Positions 8,523 to 16,188 of a stretch of DNA of 64,000 nucleotides are shown here, one piece after another. The number at the start of each line of letters is the position of its first letter. Within the stretch, counting starts at the first letter, position 1. Below the pieces are notes generated by a model, which was not told the origin of the DNA, ran no database searches, and saw only the letters and a program-made list of their open reading frames with translations. Source of the DNA: CAVUWL01 sp963700105 (GTDB taxonomy: Bacteria; Actinomycetota; Thermoleophilia; Solirubrobacterales; 70-9). The stretch lies in NCBI GenBank assembly GCA_963700105.1, contig CAVOWL010000001.1, positions 62,001-126,000 of the forward strand, in the 5' to 3' direction. The translations under genes were made by a program, and so were the position numbers.

Positions 8523-9068
8523 TTGCGATTGGGCTTTAGCTCCCAGGCGCTTCACAGCACCGTGACGCCGGACCTTACTCAGATCTCGCTTGAGTTCTCC
8601 CACGACGTCACGCTACAGACGGTCGGGCTGCCCAGTTGCCCGCTCGCCAAGCTCTATTCAAGCGCTGCTCGCGCTCGCCGAGCCTGCGCCAGATCCCTCG
8701 TCGGAAATGAAACTGTCATATCCGAAGTGAAGCTGCCAGGTCAGGCTGTCGCTACGATCAAAGGGCATCTCCTGGCTTTTTATGACCTTCGATCGGGCAC
8801 GCCTCGGATCCTCGCCCAGGTCACAAGCGAATCCGCCCTGCCCCTCACCTACGTGATCCCGTTTAAGATCTCAAAAACTCGAGGCGTCTTCGGCACTGAC
8901 CTCGTCGCTCCCAAGATGCGCGAGATGAGGGCATATGCAGGAGATCAAAATATTACAGTTGTTTTGAACAGCCCTATGCGTTTAAGGGCATATACGGCCG
9001 CATTTCCAAATTTGAAATGTCTTTGTTTCGAAAATTCATCAACGCTGGCAAGACCGAGAGCTTTGTAA
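8523..9068 (+). pseudogene. Remnant of a secreted conserved protein of unknown function
   Basis: An open frame of 181 codons. Its middle part (TVGLPSCPLAKLYSS, ARSLVGNETVISEVKLPGQ, LLAFYDLRSGTPRILAQV, YVIPFKISKTRGVFGTDLVAP) has the look of a secreted protein family that I associate with Thermoleophilia, normally about 220-260 residues with a signal peptide. Here the N-terminal signal region is absent. After about residue 137 the sequence loses the expected pattern (an AT-rich tail from about 8935), pointing to decay or a frameshift. Family recognition is from memory of sequence style, not a search. Confidence 0.5.
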
Positions 9069-9305
9069 GTGACCCTGAGTGCGCGGCCCACGGGCATCGC
9101 GTCTTTCCATTGGAGAGGCAACCTTGGACTACCATGCAGCATCCCCGCTTAGCGAAACTGCTGTGAGCATGTGTGGATCCTAGGGCAGCAGTTGGCCGTC
9201 CGCCGAGTGGCTATAGATGCCCCGTCAGCTCACCCAAGTCGGCCACGTCGTAATGCTCGCGCTAGTTCCAGATTCGGCTAAACTCAGCGCGGGCAACTGG
9301 GAATA

Positions 9306-11576
9306 ATGGGAATCGTGAGATCATTCAGAAACCTTCAGGAACAAGGTCTGATCTCGCGCGGTGCCGCGTCGGTCTGCGCTGTGATAGGGGCATTGCTCGT
9401 AACCAGCGCCCCTGCAATGGCCGGGGAACTGCAATCGGAGCCGAGGCCGGTTAGCACCGAAGCGCCCAAGCTAACCGGCATGCCGGTGGAGGGACAGACG
9501 CTCTCCTGTTCGCCGGGGCGCTGGGAAAACAACCCCAGCGGCTACGCCTATGCATGGCTGCGCAACGGCAGCCCAATAGCGGGCCAGACCGCAAGCACCT
9601 ACGTGGTGCAGAGCGCCGACTGGGGGGCCTCTATCTCCTGCCAGGTCACGGCCACCAACGGCGGTGAATACACGATCGAGGGCCTACAGAGTGGCTCCTA
9701 TGACGTGTATGCGCAAGTCCCTGAAGGTCTCAACTACCAGCACGGCACCACCTACGGCGCCAACCCGGTGGAGGTGAAGGCGGGAACCTCGCCATCGGGG
9801 ATCAACTTTGAAATGCAGCCCGGCGGGGAGATAACCGGCAGGGTGACCGAAGCTTCCGGTGGAGCTGGCATCGCTAACGTAGCGGTATGCGCCGACAATA
9901 CGACCTCCGGCGGATGCGGGTTCACGAATGGCAGCGGCGAATACACGATCGCCGGCTTGCCGAATGGCTCATATAAGGTGGAATTCGACCCCTACGAACG
10001 GCGCAACTACCTCCGGCAGTCCGATGGTGGCGTATCGGTAACCGTGGGCAGTACAACGTCGGGAATCAACGCTGCGTTGCCCACGGGTGGCCAGATCGAC
10101 GGGAGAGTGACCAAGGCCGGCGGGGCCAGCGTGGAGAACATCAAAGCGTGTGCCACGAGCGGGGAAGGGTGGTGCGGGACAACTAACGCCAATGGCGAAT
10201 ACACGATCTCAGCGTTACCGAGTGGCTCATATAAAGTGGAATTCTTCCGCGACGCCGAAGGTGGCGACTACCTTCCCCAGTACTATGAGGGCAAGTCCTC
10301 GTCCTACGAAGCCGAAGCGGTGTCGGTGGTCGCGGGTGGCTCGCCTACCTCGGGGATCAACGCCGAAATGCAGCCAGGAGGTCAGATAACCGGGGAAGTG
10401 ACTGCAGCCTCCGGTGGAGCGGCGCTTGCGAACATCGAAGCGTGTGTGGAACTACCGCGGCCCGAGCCGGTCGGGGAGTTTCGCTGCGCGACGACAAACG
10501 ATCGCGGCGAATACACCATCATGGCTCTTTGGGCGGGCTCCTATGCCGTCGAATTCCATGCTGATCACGGAGTTGGCAACTTCGAGTCCGAGCCCTATAC
10601 CGCCAACCCGGTGGAAGTGACTGTGCCCAACACGACCTCGGGGATCAATGTCGAAATGCAGCAGGGCGGGCAGATAACCGGAAAGGTAACCGCAGCCTCC
10701 GGTGGAACGCCGCTTGCGAACATCAACGTCTGCATCGGTGAACCACCTCCCTTCAATGTGTCGGGCTGTTCGATCTCGAACAGCGACGGCGAATACACGA
10801 TTTCGGGCTTATCGAGCGGTACCTATGAAGTTAGTTTCTATCCTTATCATGATGGGTACGTGCCCCAGACCGATAAGAGCATCTCGGTGATAGCTGGAAG
10901 CGTAACCTCCGAAATCAATGCGGCAATCCCATCCGGCGGGCATATCAGCGGAGTTGTAATGGCGTCACCTGGAGGTGCACCGCTCGCTAATATTGAAGTC
11001 TGCGCCGAGGATACGACTTCCACTCCATATGGTCCGTATGGACGGAACAGCTGCGCAACCACCAATAGCGGAGGCTCTGCGAGCGCGACAAGCAAAGTGA
11101 TGCCGGTGCCGGTGCCCAATAGCAGCTTCTCAAAGGCCAAAGCGCCAACGTTCGATGCGAAGGCCGGTGACCTCAACTTTTATTTTATGGTCGCCGAATC
11201 TGGCACTTTGAGCTGGAGGCTGTCCTTCAAGGACCCTGGCCCCCCCTTTGCCGATGGGAGTTCGGCGCTCGACGATTCCGGGTTTGCCACTGAGGCGGCC
11301 AAGAAGTCAATCATGAGGTGCAAGCTCAGCCTAGTCAGACACGAGCCGCGGTGCACCGAGATGATGTCGCCATTCGCAAGCGGCTTGAAGAAGGTCTCGG
11401 CGGGCATGGTCGAGATCGAGGTGAAAGCTGATGCCAAGGCGCTGAAGGCCCTGAAAGCGGGCTTCAAACTACGGGTGAGTGGGCCTTTCACGTTCCAATC
11501 CGCATTGGAGGGCTCATCGGTCACCCACACCGAGTCAGCCGTAGTGCGTTTGCCAAGTAAACGTAAGAATGGCTAG
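9306..11576 (+). CDS. Large secreted protein with Cna-B/carboxypeptidase-regulatory repeats
   Basis: A 756-residue protein. A signal peptide lies at about residues 18-40 (ending APAMAG). Residues 50-117 form an Ig-like domain typical of secreted actinobacterial proteins (LTGMPVEGQTLSCSPGRW, then YAWLRNGSPIAGQTASTYVV). From about 120 to 600 there are about six tandem units of 75-90 residues with the pattern GGQITGKVTAASGG, ANIEVC, GEYTI, LPSGSYKVEF and TTSGINAEMQPGG, that is, carboxypeptidase-regulatory/Cna-B-like beta-sandwiches. The last 150 residues are a different domain rich in Lys and Ser. No cell-wall sorting signal is seen. Likely an extracellular stalk or matrix protein. Confidence 0.85.
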   Translation: MGIVRSFRNLQEQGLISRGAASVCAVIGALLVTSAPAMAGELQSEPRPVSTEAPKLTGMPVEGQTLSCSPGRWENNPSGYAYAWLRNGSPIAGQTASTYVVQSADWGASISCQVTATNGGEYTIEGLQSGSYDVYAQVPEGLNYQHGTTYGANPVEVKAGTSPSGINFEMQPGGEITGRVTEASGGAGIANVAVCADNTTSGGCGFTNGSGEYTIAGLPNGSYKVEFDPYERRNYLRQSDGGVSVTVGSTTSGINAALPTGGQIDGRVTKAGGASVENIKACATSGEGWCGTTNANGEYTISALPSGSYKVEFFRDAEGGDYLPQYYEGKSSSYEAEAVSVVAGGSPTSGINAEMQPGGQITGEVTAASGGAALANIEACVELPRPEPVGEFRCATTNDRGEYTIMALWAGSYAVEFHADHGVGNFESEPYTANPVEVTVPNTTSGINVEMQQGGQITGKVTAASGGTPLANINVCIGEPPPFNVSGCSISNSDGEYTISGLSSGTYEVSFYPYHDGYVPQTDKSISVIAGSVTSEINAAIPSGGHISGVVMASPGGAPLANIEVCAEDTTSTPYGPYGRNSCATTNSGGSASATSKVMPVPVPNSSFSKAKAPTFDAKAGDLNFYFMVAESGTLSWRLSFKDPGPPFADGSSALDDSGFATEAAKKSIMRCKLSLVRHEPRCTEMMSPFASGLKKVSAGMVEIEVKADAKALKALKAGFKLRVSGPFTFQSALEGSSVTHTESAVVRLPSKRKNG

Positions 11577-11604
11577 ACCCCACGATGGCGGAATATTGCG
11601 GGAG

Positions 11605-11672
11605 CGCGGAAGTTTGCTGTCCCCTATCCCCTATCCCCTCATCCTATTGGGGGAAGTGAGGGGAGGTAGAGC
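11605..11672. repeat. REP-like hairpin repeat R3, copy 2
   Basis: Reads GCGGAAGTTTGCTGTCCCCT, then ATCCCCT twice, then CATCCTATTGGGGGAAG and TGAGGGG. CCCCTCA and TGAGGGG form a stem. The GGAAGTTT, TGTCCCCTATCCCCT and CATCCT elements are shared with 8308-8357. Confidence 0.45.
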
Positions 11673-11849
11673 CTTCCGAAACGCAAATAGCCGTGACATC
11701 CCATCGCCGCCCTCAGTTGCGGGGAGATAGACAGGGGCCCAGCCAATCCCAGTCCACGGCCCTGGCCAGCATCGCCAACCCTACCCCCGCCTCGCCAGGG
11801 TCTCCATGGCCCTGCCCAGGTCGAGCACGGGCCGGCTTGGCAGCGCACT

Positions 11850-11895
11850 ACCAACCCCACCAGCTCCACCCAACCCATGGGCATGGTGGGGGATG
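11850..11895 (-). repeat. Palindromic dispersed repeat R2, copy C (inverted)
   Basis: The reverse complement has the perfect form of the core: arms CCACC and GGTGG around ATG, CCCATGGG and TTG (11866-11889), followed by AGCTGGTGGGGTTGG. It lies just upstream of the SnoaL-like gene. Confidence 0.7.
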
Positions 11896-11969
11896 CCCCG
11901 CCTAGCCGCGGTCCGGGGCAGACGATGGGTGAGCGACGACACCGTCCACCGCGATATTGTCGCCTAACT

Positions 11970-12404
11970 ATGAGTGACCGAAATGGGATCGAGGCCCTAA
12001 CCGAGGCGATCGCCCACTACAACGATGCCTGGAACTCGCAAGACCTCGACGCTATCGTGGCGATGCACGCTCCGGACATGGTGTTCGCCAATCACACCGC
12101 CGGAGAGTCCGCTGAGGGCGACGAGGTGCGGGGTCATATCTCGAAGATCTTTGAGGCCTGGCCCGACATGAAGTTCGCGACACGGCGACTCTACGTCCGT
12201 GAGGGTCTCGTTGTTCAGGAGTGGACGGCGACTGCCACGCACTCAAATTCAATGCACCGCGGAGAACTCGTCGCGCCGCCCACTGGAAAGACGGTAAGTT
12301 GGGACGGGATTGACTCGATTCCCTTCGAGGATGGGCTGATCAAGCGCAAGGACGTCTATTCGGACTCGGTCTCGATCCTCCGCCAAGTCGGCCTGATCGA
12401 CTAG
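11970..12404 (+). CDS. SnoaL-like (NTF2-fold) protein
   Basis: A 144-residue protein with the SnoaL/NTF2-like cone fold pattern: an N-terminal helix (IEALTEAIAHYNDAWNSQDL), MHAPDMVFANHTAG, GHISKIFEAWPDMKF, LVVQEWTATATHS and a C-terminal strand (IKRKDVYSDSVSILRQ). Members include polyketide cyclases, dehydratases and small-ligand binding proteins, so the substrate is open. The ATG at 11970 begins right at the domain; an upstream in-frame ATG would add 31 residues that overlap repeat R2 and is unlikely. Confidence 0.8.
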   Translation: MSDRNGIEALTEAIAHYNDAWNSQDLDAIVAMHAPDMVFANHTAGESAEGDEVRGHISKIFEAWPDMKFATRRLYVREGLVVQEWTATATHSNSMHRGELVAPPTGKTVSWDGIDSIPFEDGLIKRKDVYSDSVSILRQVGLID

Positions 12405-12424
12405 TCCTTCGCCCTGCCTTTGCC

Positions 12425-12470
12425 TCAATCAGCCCCGCCCCGCCCGCAACCCATGGATGCCAGGGCCCGC
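12425..12470 (-). repeat. Possible degenerate R2 copy E
   Basis: The reverse complement contains GGCATCCATGGGTTGCGGGC followed by GGGGCGGGGCTG. It keeps CCATGGGTTG but has lost the palindromic arms. It sits, like the other copies, between two genes. Listed with low confidence. Confidence 0.3.
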
Positions 12471-12557
12471 GCGTGACCGGCCAGGCTGCGGCGGTGGGCA
12501 GGGTCCCTATTGGGCTCATCGGTGAACCTGCCCGCCTGTTGCCACGCAACCGCGCTT

Positions 12558-13104
12558 TCAGGCTCGTGTACCGACTGTGAGCAGATACTCCATCTCAAAG
12601 CGCGCGTCATCGGGAGTGCCGCGGTTCGACTCGTCGCAGAACTCGACCAGGGCAGCGTCGAGCTCTGCCTCGCGTCCGGTTTTGGCGGCATTCGCGCGTG
12701 CAGAGATGGTTGGGCCATACCGTGCTTTGAAGTGCTCGCCAAACTCGCCGGCCTTCTCGAAGGCCGTAACCTCTAGTACATCGCGCTGCAGCGTGCGAGA
12801 GTCCACACGAGCCCCGAACAACTCGTCAAGATGCTCCTCGCTGCCCCGCAGGGGTGGCGGTTGAACACCGGGTGGAGGTGTCGGAACGAACGGTCCCATG
12901 GTCCTAAACAATGCGCCCACCATGCCCTCGGGGGTCCAACTCAGCAACCCGATCCTGCCGCCCGGACGGCACACGCGGACAAGCTCATCGGCAGTCCCTT
13001 GGTGATGGGGAGCGAACATCGCGCCGATCGAGGAGATCACGAAATCGAACGATTCATCTGGGAATGGCAAGTGCTCGGCGTCAGCCTGCACCCACTCAAG
13101 CGCT
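12558..13104 (-). pseudogene. 5'-truncated SAM-dependent methyltransferase
   Basis: The frame encodes the C-terminal two thirds of a class I methyltransferase of the UbiE/Methyltransf_11 type: WVQADAEHLPFPDESFDFV (motif II region), LVRVCRPGGRIGLLSWTPEG (motif post-III), then a 100-residue C-terminal part. The N-terminal portion with the glycine-rich SAM loop (VLDVGCGTGN type) is missing. Upstream codons read LLVGVRLRRVALEWVQ with no such motif before an unrelated gene begins. A GTG at 13091 could start translation, but the product would lack the cofactor site. The frame overlaps the ribosome site region of the divergent gene at 13139 only slightly, so truncation by a past rearrangement is likely. 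Confidence 0.65.
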
Positions 13105-13138
13105 ACACGTCTCAGACGGACGCCAACGAGGAGGATCG

Positions 13139-13831
13139 ATGGGCCCCAGGAGCAGCTCTCGCAGACTGGAAGGGATGAGGCAGGGACATCGACGGTGGCT
13201 CACCACCGCGTGCTGCACGGGCGTCGCCGCCGCTAGCGCCGCAGGCCTGGTGGTAGTTCCGGCCACCGCGTCGGCCGGGCCGACGCGGATCTGTACACCT
13301 CGACAGACGCTCGGCGGGGTTTGCGGGCCGCTGCCGCTGCGCTCATGCCTGAACGTCATCCCGATCTCCACGTTCAACAGGGTCACGATCTCCTCTCTGG
13401 AATACGAGGATCCCGACTGGGTGTCGGTCGCGGGTCCCGCTAACACCCGGACCTGTGACGTGCGCCTTTCACTCGTGCCCCCGGCACCCGAATCCCCGTC
13501 CCAGTTCGTTCTCGGCTTGTGCGAAGCAGCCAACGGGCCGAAGTGCGACTTCGCCGACACCTCCGAAATCTACTTCTCGCGCTTTGCGAGCCAGGCGCAA
13601 GCCCGGCGCGTCCTGTTCGAAAACTTCTGCGTCACTGAATCGTTCCCCAACCTGCCAGGGGACACGATCGGCAAGTTCCAGGGCCTCAAAGCCTGCCTGA
13701 ACAGCCGAGAGGGCTACGCCGCCGTCGCCGCCGACAACATCATGGTCCGTCTGGTCGCCTTCGGCCCTCCGAACGCGAACACCACTGCGACCGCCGCAAT
13801 GAGCAAGGTACTTGCCTACCTTGCTCATTGA
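13139..13831 (+). CDS. Secreted cysteine-containing protein of unknown function
   Basis: About 230 residues. The ATG at 13139 has GAGGAGG four bases upstream; an alternative ATG at 13175 also has a GGAAGGG site. After a short basic stretch (GMRQGHRRW) come a hydrophobic signal peptide and an AXA site (ATASAGP). The mature part has about nine Cys residues (ICTPRQTLGGVCGPL, RSCLNV, RTCDVRL, LGLCEAANGPKCDF, ENFCVTES, LKACLNS), consistent with several disulfides outside the cell. I do not recognise the family. Divergent from the truncated methyltransferase. Confidence 0.6.
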   Translation: MGPRSSSRRLEGMRQGHRRWLTTACCTGVAAASAAGLVVVPATASAGPTRICTPRQTLGGVCGPLPLRSCLNVIPISTFNRVTISSLEYEDPDWVSVAGPANTRTCDVRLSLVPPAPESPSQFVLGLCEAANGPKCDFADTSEIYFSRFASQAQARRVLFENFCVTESFPNLPGDTIGKFQGLKACLNSREGYAAVAADNIMVRLVAFGPPNANTTATAAMSKVLAYLAH

Positions 13832-14002
13832 GGGGTCAGTGGGCGCCGTCTAGTAGTTGCAATATAGCGACGACCGATCGGGCGCTGCTGTCGCTTCAAC
13901 GGATCAGACTCGCGTGCGCCGCCGCTAGGGAGCGGTGCCGGGGAGATTGGTGCCTTCAATAGATCCCGGGTCAGCTTGCTTTGCCGAGCGGATTGACAAC
14001 CC

Positions 14003-15133
14003 TCAACAGACCGAAACCTGGCCCTTCAAGGTCTTCACCACGCGTTTCTTGACACCCTGCCTGTCGACCAGCACCGTGACGCGCGCCTTGACTGTGTATT
14101 TCTTGCCCGCAGTCAGCACCGGGGGCTTGATCAGCCACCGGAAGGGCTTCTTCTTGAGAATCTTCTTCTGGCCGTCAAACGAAAAGGTGACCTTTGACAC
14201 CTTGATCTTGGTTCCCAGTTCCTTCGCGATCCCGTGGCGCTTCTTTTTGCCCACCCCAACGTAGAATGGCTGAAGGGAGGACAGGCATTCCTTTGGCACC
14301 TTGAGGGTGAGCAGGCTTCCACCGACAGGAGTGCTGATGGTCTTCGATGACCCGCTGTAGGTCGGAGGTGTCGGCGGTTTGGCGGGAGGGGACGGGTTGG
14401 GCGAGGGCTGGCTGAGGGGGCTGAGATTGGCGACTTGGAGGCCTTCCCCATCGTGGTAGGTGAGCCAGCCGCCGCCGCTGTCGTTCAGGGTCAACTGTGC
14501 GTTGTCGCTGTCGGTGTAGCCGGAGCCGATATGGGCGATGTCCGTGGTCGCTCCGAAGCTCGCCCCGCCGTTGGTGGAGGTAAACAGCTGCATCACCGCC
14601 GATCCGCCGGAACCGCTCGGCCACGCGACCGCTATGTGGCCGTTGGGGGACTGGGTGATCGCCCCGCCCGTCTGAGTATTGAAGGGACGCTGGCTCACGA
14701 GAGTTAGGGGCGCGCCGAAGCCGGTCCCGGTGTACTTGCGAACGTCGACCATTTCGGCTTCGCTACTTCCGCCCGAGAAATCATTGGAGAGCAGGAACAG
14801 CCCGCTGCTGCCACCTGCGAGCCTGGGATCTTCGCCCTTGGTCACTTCGGCCGGACTTGTCCATTCGCCTGGGTTCGTCAGCGAATCCGGACCGTTGAAG
14901 CGGGAGAAATCGATCGGCGAGTTGTTTAGGAACTCCCAATAGACCTCGACTGGGTTCCCGGGGCTCGCCAGCCCAAGGCTTGCGTCAAGTGAGTAAACGT
15001 CGTTTTCCACACTGAAGTCAAAGCCACTGCTGGCGCCGCCGCCGACCGGCGTAACGTCAAAGCCCACACCGACGTGGGAAGTGCCGATCAGAAAGCTTGA
15101 GCCGGACAAAAGGACGCTGTTCGGTTCACTCAT
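14003..15133 (-). CDS. BNR/sialidase-like propeller protein, 3' portion
   Basis: 376 residues with no signal peptide of its own. It continues a propeller: LAGGSSGLFLLSNDFSGG, then FTSTNGGASFGATTDIAHIG (a BNR Asp-box-like STNGGASF) and LNDSGGGWLTYHDGEG. A Pro/Ser linker (residues 245-262) follows, then a basic C-terminal beta-domain (KKILKKKPFRW, YTVKARVTV) ending in a final Cys. It starts at an ATG that overlaps the stop of the upstream frame by four bases (ATGA at 15130-15133). Because the upstream frame holds the signal peptide and first propeller blade, the two are most likely one gene split by a frameshift, or a translationally coupled pair. Confidence 0.65.
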   Translation of the reverse strand: MSEPNSVLLSGSSFLIGTSHVGVGFDVTPVGGGASSGFDFSVENDVYSLDASLGLASPGNPVEVYWEFLNNSPIDFSRFNGPDSLTNPGEWTSPAEVTKGEDPRLAGGSSGLFLLSNDFSGGSSEAEMVDVRKYTGTGFGAPLTLVSQRPFNTQTGGAITQSPNGHIAVAWPSGSGGSAVMQLFTSTNGGASFGATTDIAHIGSGYTDSDNAQLTLNDSGGGWLTYHDGEGLQVANLSPLSQPSPNPSPPAKPPTPPTYSGSSKTISTPVGGSLLTLKVPKECLSSLQPFYVGVGKKKRHGIAKELGTKIKVSKVTFSFDGQKKILKKKPFRWLIKPPVLTAGKKYTVKARVTVLVDRQGVKKRVVKTLKGQVSVC

Positions 15134-15621
15134 GTCCGGGTAGCCGCTGGAGCTGATGGATCCCAGTTGAAGCTTTCGCCGCCGTTGGTGGAGGTCCAGA
15201 TTACCACCGAGTCGCTGCCATAGCTGGGGCCGACGACATAGACGCTATCGCCGGGGCCGAAAACTGGATGAACCTGGTCGGGCTCGTTGGACCCGGGAGT
15301 TCCAGGGATCAGCAGGGTGATCGGATTTGTGCAGGTGCCGCCCGCCGGGATCTTGCAGAATTTCGGTATCTCGTTTTGGGTGCCGCTCGAGCTGTCAAGC
15401 CAGCTGACGTAGGCATTGCCCGACGAGTCTTCGATCAGATTGCCGGTGGAGATTGCCTTTGAGTCGAGGTTGAAGAGATCGTTGGCTGTCGCCGGCGAGG
15501 CCCAGGCCGCCAGGCAGCAAGTCCATATGATTCCCGCAAGCAAGCCGGCACTCAGCCTGGGCTTGCGGGAGCGAAGCAAAGTCAGAGGCGATCGAGGTGA
15601 AGAGGAGCGTTGTGGTGACAA
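15130..15621 (-). CDS. BNR/sialidase-like propeller protein, 5' portion with signal peptide
   Basis: 163 residues. A basic N-terminus is followed by a hydrophobic segment (LSAGLLAGIIWTCCLAAWA) and ASPATAN, a clear signal peptide. Then come propeller-type repeats: GNLIEDSSGNAYVSWLD and SVVIWTSTNGGESFNWD, the latter an Asp-box-like motif. It ends at a TGA within ATGA that also starts the downstream frame. Normal members are single proteins of about 500-550 residues, which equals the sum of the two parts. Confidence 0.65.
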   Translation of the reverse strand: MSPQRSSSPRSPLTLLRSRKPRLSAGLLAGIIWTCCLAAWASPATANDLFNLDSKAISTGNLIEDSSGNAYVSWLDSSSGTQNEIPKFCKIPAGGTCTNPITLLIPGTPGSNEPDQVHPVFGPGDSVYVVGPSYGSDSVVIWTSTNGGESFNWDPSAPAATRT

Positions 15622-16188
15622 CGAGGGCCTTTCTCGATGTGGATTGGGCTGCGTTACGGGCTGGCTGACTCAGGGGAGCGGCCAAGACCTGCTCGCCGAG
15701 CGCTGGGCGGTCAATTGGCCGAAGAGCCTACAAGGAACGCCCGATTCGCGGAGTGCCAAATGCCGTTCTGATCAATCGTCCCCCGATAATGGAGTGACCA
15801 GTTCGGGTCAGCGCAGCGGCCCCCCTAGGTGATGGTCGCTGTCCGCTGCGCAGCTAGGGCGCCCGAAGGAGATCCAGCCGGTGCGGTACTGCATTCAGGC
15901 TTCCTGCCCCCGGAATCTTCCGTAGAGCTAGCTGCGCTACCGGGAGTCAAAGTGCAAGGTCAGCGAGTGCTGTTCCAGCTTCCGCGCCAGCCCAGACCCC
16001 AGCCTGCAAATGCCCTAGCGAGTCTCGACGACATCGTCGCGGCTTAACTAGAGCGCGGCCGCTCATGCTGTCGTTCCTTGAGGGTGCCTGACAAGATCGA
16101 AACCGCACTTTAAACGTATTCCGACTGTTTGAAGGCCATATCGTCTCCATCCAAAAATGCACCCTTCAGACCGAGCCCACTGACAACG
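15622..16188. other. Intergenic stretch with R1 repeat
   Basis: 567 bases between the divergent propeller and protease genes. It holds R1 at 15961-16049. No other gene or site is recognised; both flanking promoters should lie here. Confidence 0.6.
15961..16049 (+). repeat. Dispersed repeat R1, reference copy
   Basis: Taken as the reference orientation. It contains CAGCGAGTGCTGTTCCAGC, TTCCGCGCCAGCC, CCAGCCTGCAAATGCCCTAG and CGAGTCTCGACGACATCG. Its best match is the inverted copy at 3017-3102, identical at most positions over about 75 bases. The first half matches 1980-2015 and 20365-20394. Confidence 0.6.

Larger units (their letters stand above)
11577..11969. other. Intergenic stretch with R3 and R2 repeats
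   Basis: A 393-base gap with an R3 hairpin at about 11605-11672 and R2 copy C (inverted) at 11850-11895. No gene is recognised. The C-rich segment between them matches nothing else in the window clearly. Confidence 0.6.

Noticed and set aside
6067..12470. R2 copies as integron attC sites
   Set aside because: Only the GTTRRRY-like side (GTTGGGT) is present. The RYYYAAC end and the long imperfect stem of attC are not visible, and no integrase gene is in the window.
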